The notes below the pieces were generated by a model. The model saw only the letters and a list, made by a program, of their open reading frames with translations, was not told where the DNA came from and made no database searches. From Saccoglossus kowalevskii (lineage: Eukaryota; Hemichordata; Enteropneusta; Harrimaniidae), in the NCBI RefSeq assembly GCF_000003605.2, contig NW_003140815.1, forward strand, positions 106,926 through 133,661: a DNA stretch of 26,736 nucleotides. The letters run 5' to 3'. Position numbers and translations under genes: made by a program. The stretch's first letter is position 1. The number at the start of each line of letters is the position of its first letter. Of the stretch, positions 1 through 13,200 are shown piece by piece.

Positions 1-182
1 ACTTAAAATGCCAATAAAAATCGTTTTTGACGTGTAATTATGCATTCGACCACTATAAACTACATTTTTTTAGCATCCTCAGCTGACCATGGTATAACAC
101 ATACATGTACATGTACAGTATACTTTCCTTGTCATAACTCTTCTGTGTTTCTTGTTGCCATGACTACAATGCATGATCTTAG

Positions 183-3100
183 AGTTGTGGTTAGCATGGA
201 TCAAAGATGAGATGTCGTTAACATCCGAAGAAAGTGGACGGGATCATATCAATGCATTATTTGAAAGAGCTGTTAAAGATTACATGTGTGAGTACCATCA
301 TCATGTTGTTGAGTTCTTGTAATCTGATCTTTAAGATTCAATCTTAGAACATTCATAAATATTTTTTGGGGAATATGTTAATAGCATGAATGTTTTCGTT
401 AGTGTAAGTGTAATTTTATTTGTGAGTTAGTGTTCTGACACAGGCGTAGATTCACAAAGATTCACCACAACATCTGTTCTGAATAATTACTGTAGAATAA
501 ATCTGAGCAATTTTTCAAATATTTTGTGCATCTTTAATGGTGTTAGTATGTTCTTGTGCAGCCTGCTTGAACACTACTATGGCAGAATTTTGAGTTGATG
601 CAAAGTGATTGCCTTACTGGCTATCCAATTCTAACACCAGTCAGGTCAATAAAAAAAAAGCTTGTTTATTGACAAATTTTGTTGACATATCAAAAATAAA
701 TTTCAGCTAATATAAAACATTTACAGTAGATGTATAAAAGTGCCTTTATTTTACAGGTGTGGGCATATGGCTAGAATATGTCCAGTATTCGATTGGTGGC
801 ATGGCAATGAAAGATGGCATAAGTAATATTCGGAAGGTCTTTGAGCGATCCATCACAGCGGTGGGACTTCATGTTACAAAGGGTGCTACACTTTGGGAGG
901 CGTACAGAGAGTTTGAAAGTATACTTCTGGCCACCATACAGGTGAGATAGGAAAGTTTCCGACTGCTGGATTATGTGTATGTCTAATATGTATCATTAGC
1001 TAAATTGTAATATCCATTGCCATCATATGATTGTGATAGAAAGGTGATAAATGCACGACTCAACAAAATACAAATGTATCTATTCTCACAGTAATATTGC
1101 TGATATTTCAGCAAACTTCATACATTGGGTCCAATTTATTAAAAATGGCATAGATCTATTTCAATGTCCAGTACTCTTGATTGATCTGAGGACAGCAGAC
1201 ACAACAATTTGTGTACCAAAGCTGTCTTGAATTGACAAATGAATGATCTATAATTTTCGTAATCAATTTATAGTATAGCATAGTACCTACAACTTTGAAA
1301 ATTTGACAGATTGACAATCAATAAAGGTACGTTAATTCAAAACAATAATTTGATTCAAGCTAAAACTTTCCAGTTTATGACAGTCGTGGTATGAATCACA
1401 TGTATTTAAAACATTGTCATTCAATGGTATAGGATTGTATGTCACCAAATAACTTACACACATACTTATGCAGAGTTTGTATTAAAAGTTATTGTATACA
1501 CCCGTATACGTAATAGCGGCGAATGTACAATGTGAACAATTTTAATTGACTGGTTATACAAGTCAATTGGGTCGTGTTGAATGTGATCTTGATATTGATC
1601 ATCGTGTTCAATGTACGTTTCACAGCCAGGTGCAGGTCAAATCACAACTGCCGAAAAACAGTCAGAAATTGATGCTCAAACTGAAAAAATAGATGCGTTG
1701 TTTAGAAGACAGTTATCAATTCCATTGATGGGTAAGTTCACATGTTTTTAAATTTATTTGTACTTGCCTTAAAAAATGATATATATTTGATCAGAGGTAC
1801 ATTACTTGGGGTTTGCAACACGCATAGTACTGTATGGTGACATCATGCCAAGATCCCATTCAAGTCTCATCTCGTAGATAGCAAGACTGATGCTATGACC
1901 TTCTGACATGACACATATCAATGTATATCAATGTTCAAGGTTTACAATAAAACATGTATCACAACATTCATAGTGACAAAATGTAATACATCGAAAATGT
2001 ACAGAAAATATAGTTCTCGAAATCCGTCATATCGTGATCAGCTATTTTGATCCACCTGGACATCCCAGTATCCTAGTTACCTCGGGCATGCACATTCACA
2101 TTTTTCTGAGTTAAAACGCTTATGCGAGAGCGAGATTGAAACGGGATCTTGGCATCATCGGCTACTTGCAAACCCCAAATAATGTGATCATGGATTATCT
2201 CATTGAACATCATAAATTTTGTTTATGTATTTTTCTAGAAAATCTGTTTCAATTTTAGACCAAATAGACTACAGGTCTTTATAACAATTTTGGGAAGAAA
2301 GTGAAACAAATGTTGAAGGTTTAATTTTGTGAATGGTGTCATTGGCGCTGAAAGGTGTAACAACCGGTAGTAAATATTTGCTTTATTAAAAACACATCTC
2401 TACTAAAACCAACAATTGTATTTATAGTATCATTTAAATATGATTTATTTGACTGTCAAACATAACTCTGTCATTTATGCATGTGCAGCTAATAAAGCTA
2501 ATACAGTATACAAATCTTGCATAATTTGAATATAGTCAAGCCAGGTACCTTATGTTACACAATAATTTGAATATAGTCATGCCAGGTACCTTATGTTACA
2601 CAATAATTTGAATATAGTCATGCCAGGTACCTTATGTTACACAATAATTTGAATATAGTCATGCCAGGTACCTTATGTTACACAATAATGGCTGCAATAC
2701 CCAATACAAAAAAAGCAGAAGGCACATTACTGTAATATTGAGTGCTAATCAAACCAAAATTATGTTGCAATATTTTGTCAATTTTTATGTATTTTTCTAT
2801 AATTTCGTTATTAATTATTGGACCAGATGTGTATAATGTTTCATTGTCTACAGATCTTGAAAAATATATGGAAAAAAAAAATGTTTTGTGAAAGTTGACA
2901 AAAGTTGACGTTGATTGTCAAAAACTTATTTGTCATCAAGTAAACCAGCATAATTTTGTTATTATTTGTTTAAATATTGTGACCAAACCCCAGTCAGTGA
3001 CTGTGCCTGTGATAATGACTTGTTAGTCCCAGTCTGAACACAGTTCAAAAACGAGGACTTATGGATTGACCTCTGTGTATGCGGCCGTGTGTGCGTATCT

Positions 3101-6100
3101 TAGACATACCTGTATCTTAGACATGCCTGGACTGATTACAATCAAACTTCACACATACATCATCAATTTGTTTCACAATCTGATTCAAGATGGTCGAATG
3201 GTGGCCATTTTCGTGATGAAAAATCATCAAAATCAAGAATTTCTGGCATTCTGTTAACAGATGGATGTTGTTAAAACTTGGTACATACATTTGACATTAT
3301 AGGACCTTGATGCACGTCATTATGTTTTTGATTTGATTCAAAATGGTCGACTGGCAGCCGTTTGGTTTTAGTGAATACAGTTTTAGTGTCATAACTAAGA
3401 CATGCTTTGAGGGATTATGTTCAAATTTTGTGTATTTATTATACATCATGTCATAGATATATTGGTTTGACCATCTGATTAAAATGACCAAATGCTGGCC
3501 ATTCCGGTGATGAAAAATCAAAATTAAGCATTTCTGGCATTCCGAAACCAGAAACATACATTGGACATTAACTGACCTTGATGCACATCATTTTGTTTTT
3601 TTAGATGGGATTCAAAATGGTTGACTGACATTTTTGTGCTGAAAAAATCATACAAAAATCCAGCATTTCTGGCATCCCAGAACCAGATCTCGGTCTTCTA
3701 TGGAATGATTTCATTCAAACTTGGTACATACATTGGACATTATGGGTTCTTGATGCACTTCATTTTGTTTTTCAGATCAAATTCAAAACGGCTGACTGGC
3801 GACCATTTTGTGCGGTTCTGACATGCTTTGACTGATTATGTTAAAATTGTATATATTCATTATACATCATGCCATAATTATACAGATGTAATGGTTTGAC
3901 TATCCGATTCAAAATGGCCATTTTGTTTTTAATTAATGCTGTTCTAGAGCAATATTTCTCAATATGGACAAGTACTTGTTTGACTATCAAATACAGATGA
4001 CTGAATGTCAATCATTTTAATGTTGAACAATTATAATCAAGCATCAGCTTCTGGTTCCATATCTCTGATGTGTTTATGTTCCAACTACATGTATATTACT
4101 ATTAACAAAACTATATAAACTATCTTAAAATTGATAACTAACAGGAACTTGCCATACATGGCTTGTTTTTTCAGACATGGAGAGCACATATGAAGAGTAT
4201 GAAGAGTGGAGCACAACGCCGATTCCTGATCACCTTAAACATTCCTATCAAAAAGCTTTATTAAAACTTAAAAACAGAACACAGTATGAGGATGCATTGG
4301 TAAGAATAATAAAAAAAATAGAATCACACATCCCCAAGAGCCTAGTATGAGATTTCTCACACGAGTTTGGATACAGGTGATTGTGAGAGAAAAAATTAAC
4401 ACGTATGGAAATCCCATCTTGTTGCTCTTGGTGTATGAGATTCTTTTTCTCACATCACATCAAAATGCATTATGAAAGAGGTGAATGAGTTCAGAGTAGA
4501 TGCGAACTTGCTCAAATTAGTGGATGTATTATTCCGCATCACAAAACCTTATCATCTGCTGAATGTGCAAATGCCATGCAGATAGAAATCTGATAACGAT
4601 AAATTTTAAAAAATCACTGCATACAAACTGGTATGAACAAATACATATTAACTAAATATTTACTCCTAGTGACTGACAAAAATCAAAGCTTTTCCTATGC
4701 TGCGTGCCGACATAAAATCTGTGGTGAGATTCACATCTTTTGCAAGTAAGGTGTCAATGATGATACCTTCAAGAGATTATGTATATGATATTAGTATGAA
4801 GTGTTAGTTCACCTAGTCTGCCAATGCTGGTATTTTCGGCAGTGTAGTATTCCCTATTTCTGAAGCCATGTTTTATTAACGCTGTGTTGGTGCTGCTTGC
4901 TCACTTTGTAGTTCTGGCTCTTATGTTTCACATCATACGATTGGATAGTATTCTGCATGTTTCTGCCCATCTATCTACCGGTAATATTATCGAATCAGAG
5001 AACATTTTACCAAACTGTTTCATATAACATGCTTGAATACATAAGTATGGGATCGATTTGATCCCATATTGGTGTTCTCAGTAGTCAAGGATGTGAGAAT
5101 GTCGAATTATCATCTTTTTGCAGGTGCTTCTAATAGTCTATGTCATTACACAGTGATTAGATATAATTTATTGCATATCGTAAAAAATCCATAAACATGG
5201 CTATTGACTATGGGAAACTTTTGCACATCTTACTCCATGATCACCAGTCATCTCCTGAAACTATACAGGTTTCATGATTCTGTCATTTAATATATTCTGC
5301 TATTAATTAGGTCATTAAGGTCATTCATTTGAGATTTCACTATTGTCACAAAGTAAACCCTTGATTTGTGAAATTGATGAAATTTGTTCTCCTATTCTTG
5401 AACCATTTCGATTGTATCTGCTCTGATCAAATAACTGATCGGATTTGAATTCATTGTATTTCAGCTGACTGCAGAACCCCCTAGGCTAGCCGAATACAAG
5501 TCGTACATAGAATATGAGAAGTCGGAAGGTGAACCGACCAGAATACAGTGTATATACGAGAGAAGTTTGGAGGAAAACTGTCTAGTTCCTGAACTCTGGT
5601 TAGACTACACTAAATATGTAGTAAGTATTTAATAAGTAAAAAAATGTTGCCACTACAGAGGACAATTATAGATATTCGTAATGATACACAGTTAACTTGT
5701 CTAAACAAAACAACCAGACAAGTTTACAGAGTATTTCATATGTATTCATATTTTTTGTTTCAAGTGTCACATGACTGGTGACACCATCTTTAGCTATTTA
5801 TACACAGTGCGAATTATAATATTGACATTTTTTTAATAGTTTCCATAGGAATTTGTGATATTATATTTATTTTTTTATTAATTTGTGAATTTGTGATATT
5901 ATTACAAAAAATAAGTAGTATTCATCAAAATGTTCTAATAATTAGTTCTCATTTCATAGCTACAATTAATTTGTTATCATGATTTTAAATTGTGATGAAA
6001 CTGTTTCACCATAGAAACCGATTGTAAATGGTCTCAAAATCACATGAATGTTTGTTTGACCTATTTGTGTGCAAAAAATATATTTTGATGACCACATATT

Positions 6101-9100
6101 TTTTATCTTGATTTTCGAAAACAGCATGAAGGAATTTGTATTGATATCTTTAGCAAATTGTGGACAAATACTGAAATAACCAAACTTAAAATTAAACACA
6201 TAAAAAAAAAGATTGAGTAACTTATAGATTTAGTAAATTATAAAGACTACAAAAACTGCAGCATCTGCACAACAGTAATAACAAATATTCTTGTTCTATT
6301 TATCAGATATTCATATATCATGTATTATGTATTTTATCAGCTTTATCAAATTTAATTTTTTTGTTTTCATCTTTCAGGATAACCAGTTAAAAATTGGCAG
6401 CGTCTCTCTTAATATACATACAAGAGCTGTCAGGAACTGTCCATGGACCATGTTGCTATGGCAACATTATCTTCAGTCACTGGAAAGATACAAACAGCCA
6501 CATGATAAAGTTAAAGGTATGTTAGCTGTGTTCCAATATATGTCACTGTCAACTAAAAAAAACAACACAAAAGATATTTTGAAAACCGATAGTCCTCCCA
6601 CCCTTCCCTTCCACTTTCCACATCAAAGTAGGATTACTTTTTATGGATGTCATGGGTAAAAATGTCAGAGTTCATGTTCTGTATTATGATGCCATGCACG
6701 GACAATTATTGAAGTGGTTGTTAGATAGATACTATGCGACTATCAGGCAATGCACGAAGAGAATATTCAATTTTGTATCAATTTTCATTTTTATCTGGAA
6801 ACTACTACTGTTTTCACATATCGTTTGCTTTTGAATGTGATATGTAACTAAATTACAAGCAGCAAAAAAAAAAAAATAACTGTAAAATACTTTATTTTCG
6901 GTTGGAATTAATTTTCACTATTTTTGCTGAAGGAATGATTCAGTGAAAATAAAATCCAGCAAATATACCTTTTTACCTATCTTTTACCTTCAACTCGTCC
7001 AAAATCAGTGAAAATAAAATCCATGTGAAACACCAAAAAAAAAAAAAAAATAATTCCAGCTAAAATAAAGTATTTTACAGTAGTCAGTTTCCTTCTTCTA
7101 GAGCCTACCACTGTGTATTTCCAATATTTCAGCATTTCGTAGTATAATTAAAGTAAAGGACTTTGCACTGCGCATTATAAATCACATCTCAGAATTAGAG
7201 GTTTTATGATTACACAGCACTACGTTATCATGTGATTCTGGTAGTGTTGATTTATAATCATTATATAATGCATACTGTGTAGCTATTTATTTGAACTATG
7301 TTTAATTGACATTTGGTTTGCTTACAAGCATTCGCAAATTAAGAGAGTTTGCTTCCCATGAGATCTTTATTACACATCCCTATCATGGCTGCACACTCTA
7401 ATCTTATAAATCTATGGTATAAACTTTTTTTTCTTTTTTCAGAAACTTTTGAAAAAGCCATCAATTCCGGGTTCTCGCAAGGTTCAGATTTTTTTGTACT
7501 ATGGCAGACTTACATAGACTACATGAGGAGGAGAATTGACTGGCATTCAGGTATACACTATTAATATTTTCCACCCACAATCTTTTCTGTATAAGTTTTT
7601 GGGTTATGATAGATGAATTCAAAGCTGTCTTTAGAAGTCAAACTATGTTGCCATAGATACATATACTAAAAAGAACAAAGAGTTCCAAGAAATGCCTGGG
7701 TAATAAAAAGTGAACAGATAAACAAAAAATGTATTGTATGCTACATTATTAAAATATAACTTATTTTGACCATAAACACGTCTCTGTTATTTTAAATAAG
7801 CACATGTGCTTTTAATGGAGCAGATTTTGCACCCGAAAACTTGTTATACTGAAGGTATCGTGCTGTTATTTTGACTTTTATTGTAAATGACCGATCCTTG
7901 CTAACTAGTCACTGTGTATGTGTGCAAAATGTGAACAAGTGTGATGGCCTATACCATAGTTGTCACAATCTAAATCACAATGTTTGGCAAACTTGGTTGT
8001 AAATTATACTCCCTCATTGTACATGATTCTATTGAAAGATCACATATTTTACCTGAGTAATAATATGTAGATCTGATATTAAGCGTCTCTGAAGCATAAC
8101 TGCAATCTTTTATTTACTTATTGACTCTTACACAATCCCCGGAGGGAAAGAAAATGGTCACAAAGTACAAGGAGAAATATATATATATAAAAAACAAAAC
8201 AAAAACACAATATACTAAATAACAAATAACAAATACAATCACTAAATTACTAAATAATACAAAATCTCTAAAATACAATCTAATATAAAATCAGTTGTTC
8301 AAACAGCATATGGCGATGGAAATAAAACAAAATGTTGGAATTGCAAAAAAAGGCACGCTAAAGTAGTCATTTGCTAAATAAGATCTGCCAAGCTATAGTA
8401 GTGAGGCAATGGTTTAATAAATAGCCTTGGCTGACCTTGGACATATAGCCATATGGTATACCCAAACATACAAGTTAGATCTCAAGCTTAGAAAAGAATT
8501 TAGAGTTCTTCTCCAGGGTCGCATAGGTGTCACATCACTATTTTGTTTGCACAACAGAAAATTGGGAACATATTGGGGTAAGATGCATCATGGGATCACT
8601 TCAATTCATATTAGAAGAAGCCTTGCGTTAATTTGAGATCTCAATATAATTAGTAAAAGTTCACTTTTCAAACACACACATCAAGTCATTTAATTTGTGT
8701 ATTTAATAGTTTTCTTTTTCTATTATTTTTCAGAGAATGAAGTTGAAGTTGAGGAATTCAGACTGACCATTAGACGAGCGATAGAATACCTCACAGAGTG
8801 TATGTACTTTGATATATACTCACAAAGTTTGTTGTGAATTACCAGTAGTTATTTTCTTTTGAATTTATAGCGAACTGTTTTTTTTGTTTTTGATTCAGAT
8901 TTTGGGTTAGAAGCCGACCCCACCTGTAGTCTACACAAGTACTGGGCAACAATTGAGGTGAGAAGAGATAATTAACAATAAATATTATTTATACTTGCAA
9001 TATTGCATGGCAACTATGTGCATGTCACTGTGTAACCCACAGTCCATTATCTGCTTGTTGACTTCCAAATGAGATAATTTATGCCTGTGTTGATCAATAT

Positions 9101-10211
9101 CTCAAGAACTGTTCATAGATTTACATGATGAAATTGAATTGGCCATGCAATACTGAGTTTTCGCATATGTAATGAGCTCATTTGCATAGTTGATTGATTT
9201 TAGGTTTTTCTACCAGCTTTCGAAGTTTTAAAATTCAACCAAACTTGGCAATCAATAATTTGACATTCAATTATGAGACATGTGATGTAGCAAAAATATG
9301 TTTAGTTTATTATGTAAATTGTGACAGGAGTTGATAAGGTGTCTTGAAGGTCAAATAACATTTCTGGTATTTGTGAAATTCACATAATTTCATGTATATT
9401 ATATCTTAGGCTAAACATCTCAAAAACAAACAAGCTGCTAGAGAACTATGGGATGAGGTTGTGTCAGTTCACGGCAAAGAAGCACAGACATGGTTGGAGT
9501 ATATTAATTTTGAAAGGTGAGTGAATGAACAGTATGTTTTTAATTAATGAGGTCATAGAATTAATTATGTGTATAATGAATAAGGTCATAGAATTAATCG
9601 TGTGTATAATGAATAAGGTCATAGAATTAGTTATGTACATAATAATGAGGCCATAGAATTAATTATGTGCATAATAATGAGTCATAGTATTAATTATGTG
9701 CATAATAATGAGGTCATAAAATTAATTATGTGCATAATTAATGATTCAAAACATATCAGTGGTACATGTCACATGCTTTTATTATTTTGTAATAGTATAT
9801 AGAAATGACAAAAAAAATTGGGTGTCGTTTTTGAGACTGATCATATCAACCTGACGTAATTCTGCATATTTCCCAGTGGCAAATGTAGAGACGGGCACTA
9901 AAATTAATAATAATAAATAATAAAAACCCAGTGTGACAATGACATCATTGTAAAGGCTCCCTCAACCAACAATCTTGCATGCATGCCCTTGTTTCTCTAC
10001 ATACATTATACACTAATACAGAATGTATGGTGACAACAAGCACTGTCGTAAAGTTCTTGTGCGTGCTGTTCAGTCAACCAGTGATTGGCCCGAGTCAGTG
10101 TGCGAAGCGTACATCAACTTTGAAAGAGAAGAAGGCACGTTGGAGCAGTATGAGGCAGCGGTTGTCAGGGTAGAATCGCAGATGAACAGAGTGAATGAAA
10201 GAAGAAATAAG
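183..10211 (+). CDS. SART3: SART3 HAT-repeat domain, exons 1-11 of the visible gene
   Basis: Eleven exons encode the half-a-TPR array that in SART3 dimerises and binds ubiquitin-specific proteases and U4/U6 components. HAT signatures with the expected W, Y/F and E/R pattern recur: ELWLAWIKDE, IWLEYVQYSIGG, LWEAYREFES, YEEYEEW, RLAEYKSYIEYEKSEG, LWLDYTKY, VRNCPWTMLLW, LWQTYIDYMRRR, WDEVVSVHG, TWLEYINFER, HCRKVLVRAVQST and NFEREEGTLEQYEAAV. These line up in order with human SART3. The first acceptor is ambiguous: AG at 181-182 or 183-184 gives the same downstream frame only with the matching upstream donor phase. I chose 183 because it restores a glutamate before LWL. The exon 757-941 begins by completing a Cys codon split after 287. 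Confidence 0.95.
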
Positions 10212-13200
10212 GTAAATTATCGATAGATAAACGTACTTGGTACCATGAAAATATCTGCAGCTCTCGTTCTATGGGAGACAATGAGTTAAAATGTATGTGG
10301 GTCGTAACTGATATTTCTACATTTTTTACATTAGTTGCTGCTCATATTTTTCTTCTTGTGGAGTATAAATGAATAATCCACTGCTGAGGTTGCCTTTTTT
10401 TGTTTTTTGGGAGGGAGGGGGGCAGCTATATTTTGTGTTGGATACTGTAGTGTAGAAATGAATAATCAGCCACTGAGATCCCATCTTTACTGAGTTGTAT
10501 TTAAAATGTCTGCCTTCAAAACTGCACATTCCTACTACCAGGGCTTTATTTCCACTTGTTCTTGTATTCTAAGTGTTGTAAATAAAAACAAGGTTACCGG
10601 TAATGACTATGACGTCCATCGTAATCAACACTCATGTCTCACACGAGATTAAAGTTAGCAAACTTTCTAACATATATTTCTTTACCAGGCTGCTGAAAAA
10701 GAAGCTGAATTGACCAAACAGCAGGAAGAAGTGTCTGAGTTTAAGAGACAAGCCAAAGCGGCAAAGAAAGCTGAAAAACAACCCATCAAAAGAAAAGTAA
10801 GGTCACGTACCATTCATCAGTTTTCTCTATTTTTCACAATGTTGTGATGCCTGTGTTAGTAAACCTGTTGATGGCCACACCTCAGAATTAACAATTTAAG
10901 CACAACAGATAAAAAACTCTTAGACTAGTGATTGTACACATTGGGAAAATATGCCACATTAACCCCTTTCATTTAATCCATGGCAGAAAATTACATAAAA
11001 GTCACATTTTTAGTTCACTGATCGCTACTGCAACTTTTGCATTTAATTATGACATTTCATTACAGGTTGCATTACATTACATTACATTCCTGTGGACACG
11101 TGAATGAAAAGAACACCTAAAAACATGCTAACGAATCGCCTGCGTTGATGTTTGGAGATAATAATCAATTTGAAACAATTTGGGCCATCTCCTTCTCAAA
11201 AGGAGGCAATGGTATTTGCTGAGAGGGGGTGCGCTCTCAAGTCATTACTTTATGCTAAATTTTCGTGTTTTTTTTTTCATGTCCCTCTTTAAAAGTATCT
11301 TGGCTTCCTATTGAAAATGGGATGGCCTAAACGATCTCCAGTTTGAATCAGCACAGGCGACTTGTTAGCAATTTTGCTGATGATGTTGGTATTTAGGTGT
11401 TCCTTTCATTCAAGCGTCCACAGTAAAGGTTACACTTGTCATACACATTCTGTATAAAGAAAAATTTGCTGCTTGCATTATTTGTTGTGTATTTTTCATG
11501 ACGTGTAAACTTATGCACAAAGATGCATACTCTCAGATGGTATAGACTGTTCTGACACTCTGAGCTAGTATTCAGACCTAATGACCAAAAGCAACTGAAA
11601 ACGTAAACAAAAATTAAAAATTTTTGATACTAATTCAAAAAATTCTTTCAGAAGGATTATGTTTGAATATTATGGGATGGTCTATTCTTGAGGATTGTGC
11701 CTGAACTGTTTAAATGTCTCTTTTATGTCTATATCAATGTTTGGTTTGTAACAGGCAGATGAAAGGACTGAGAGTGTCATAAAAAGAAAAGAATCCAACA
11801 ACCCACCACAAGAGAATGTGTTTAAAGTGCCTTTCTTGCCACCTGGAATGCCGGGTAGGAAAACTGATGACTCTCCACCACCAAAGAAACAAAAAACAGA
11901 CGAATCTACTATGGTAAAAGGTGCAGTTTCACATGACCCATCGAAAGACTGTAGGACGGTGTTCGTTAAAAATTTATCATATAATTTGAAAGAAAACAAG
12001 ATTAGGTCAATTTTCGCTGAGGTAAGATGACTTGTATTGAGAACGCCCTCTATCATTCTAATAGTTTATTTAATTGTACTGTGCTATTTAAAGTAATAAC
12101 TGATCAAGAGCTAGCACATAAAATTACAATTGTAAAAATTGAAGGAACAATTACAGATTATGTTTTTACTTCAAGAAATAAGTTTTCAAATACCTCATTA
12201 ATTATTATTCAACCAATTAATTACATGGTTTCACAAGGCATTTCATATAAGTGGTTTACATTCAAATGTCCTATCATTGAACTGGTCACAGTAATAACTG
12301 AACACATGACATTAATTACAAGTGTAACAAAGAAAACAATGGAAACTGTAGACTAGTAGTATTTTAAATGTTTCTGATATAAAAAATGTTCATTTCTTTG
12401 CCATTGTGTTTTTATCAATAAATTATCGTGCATTTTCCATTTTTTTCATCCAGTGTGGTGAAATCACTGAGGTCAGAATGGTCACCAACTACAAGCAGAA
12501 GTTCAAAGGATTCTGTTACGTGGAGTTCAAAGACGAGGTGAGACGACAAAATAAACATGTTTTGAAAACAGATACTGTATCCTTGTACATTCATAAAGAC
12601 TCAAATTTATTTGTTGTTTCACCAAATACTTGCTATTAAAATTGAATTATGCACTGTTCAAATGATAGGAAAGAAACCACAAACAAACAAACATTTACAT
12701 TGCTTAACAATGCCCTGTAATAGACCTTAGATACAAGTGGCTGCCAACATTGAATGTGAGACAACCATGTAACTTGTTTTTTTGCCCCTCAAATAGTGTT
12801 CTAATCTCCCCTATCATCAAGTCTACTCTTCCAGTAATATATGCAACCATGGTGTTTGGGACAGTGGACACAATGACGGGGGAGAAAGGGACACTATTTT
12901 AGAGGTAAAAACAAGTCATGTGACTCAACGAGATCTCTGCAGCCATTTGTCAATAAGGGAATTTTTCATTCAAGAACCTACACCTAAAGTGCACTACGAT
13001 TTTTATATTGATCTCATTGTAAACATATAGATAGCTTTTAAAATAAATAATTAGTTTTGATTTTCGTTTACTAAATTTCTACATGTGGTTGTACTTGTAA
13101 GTGAAGTAAAGCAAAAATATGAAAAATTTAACTTGCATTATATTACCCACAATGCAATGCGACTTGTAGTACTACCAAATTAATACTACTCGTACATGGA

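Noticed and set aside
2523-2686. CRISPR-like regular repeats here and at 15274 and 25428
   Set aside because: Units are directly adjacent with no unique spacers, and the context is eukaryotic introns.
3066-3821. Several 60-90 codon frames on both strands
   Set aside because: They fall in a degenerate repeat series and have no recognisable domain or splice support.
4750-4850. Intronic C/D-box snoRNA suggested by ATGATGA
   Set aside because: No CTGA box with a terminal stem at a suitable distance.
5046-5068. TATGGGATC/GATCCCATA hairpin as terminator or operator
   Set aside because: A 9-bp stem in a eukaryotic intron is expected by chance and has no supporting context.
10409-10422. G-quadruplex on the SART3 sense strand
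   Set aside because: GGGAGGGAGGGGGG has only three separated G tracts. The fourth would need a zero-length loop, so a stable intramolecular quadruplex is doubtful.
12027-12356. 109-codon plus-strand frame between RRM1 exons
   Set aside because: It overlaps the donor of the 11755-12021 exon, has intron-like AT-rich composition, and its removal restores a perfect RRM1.
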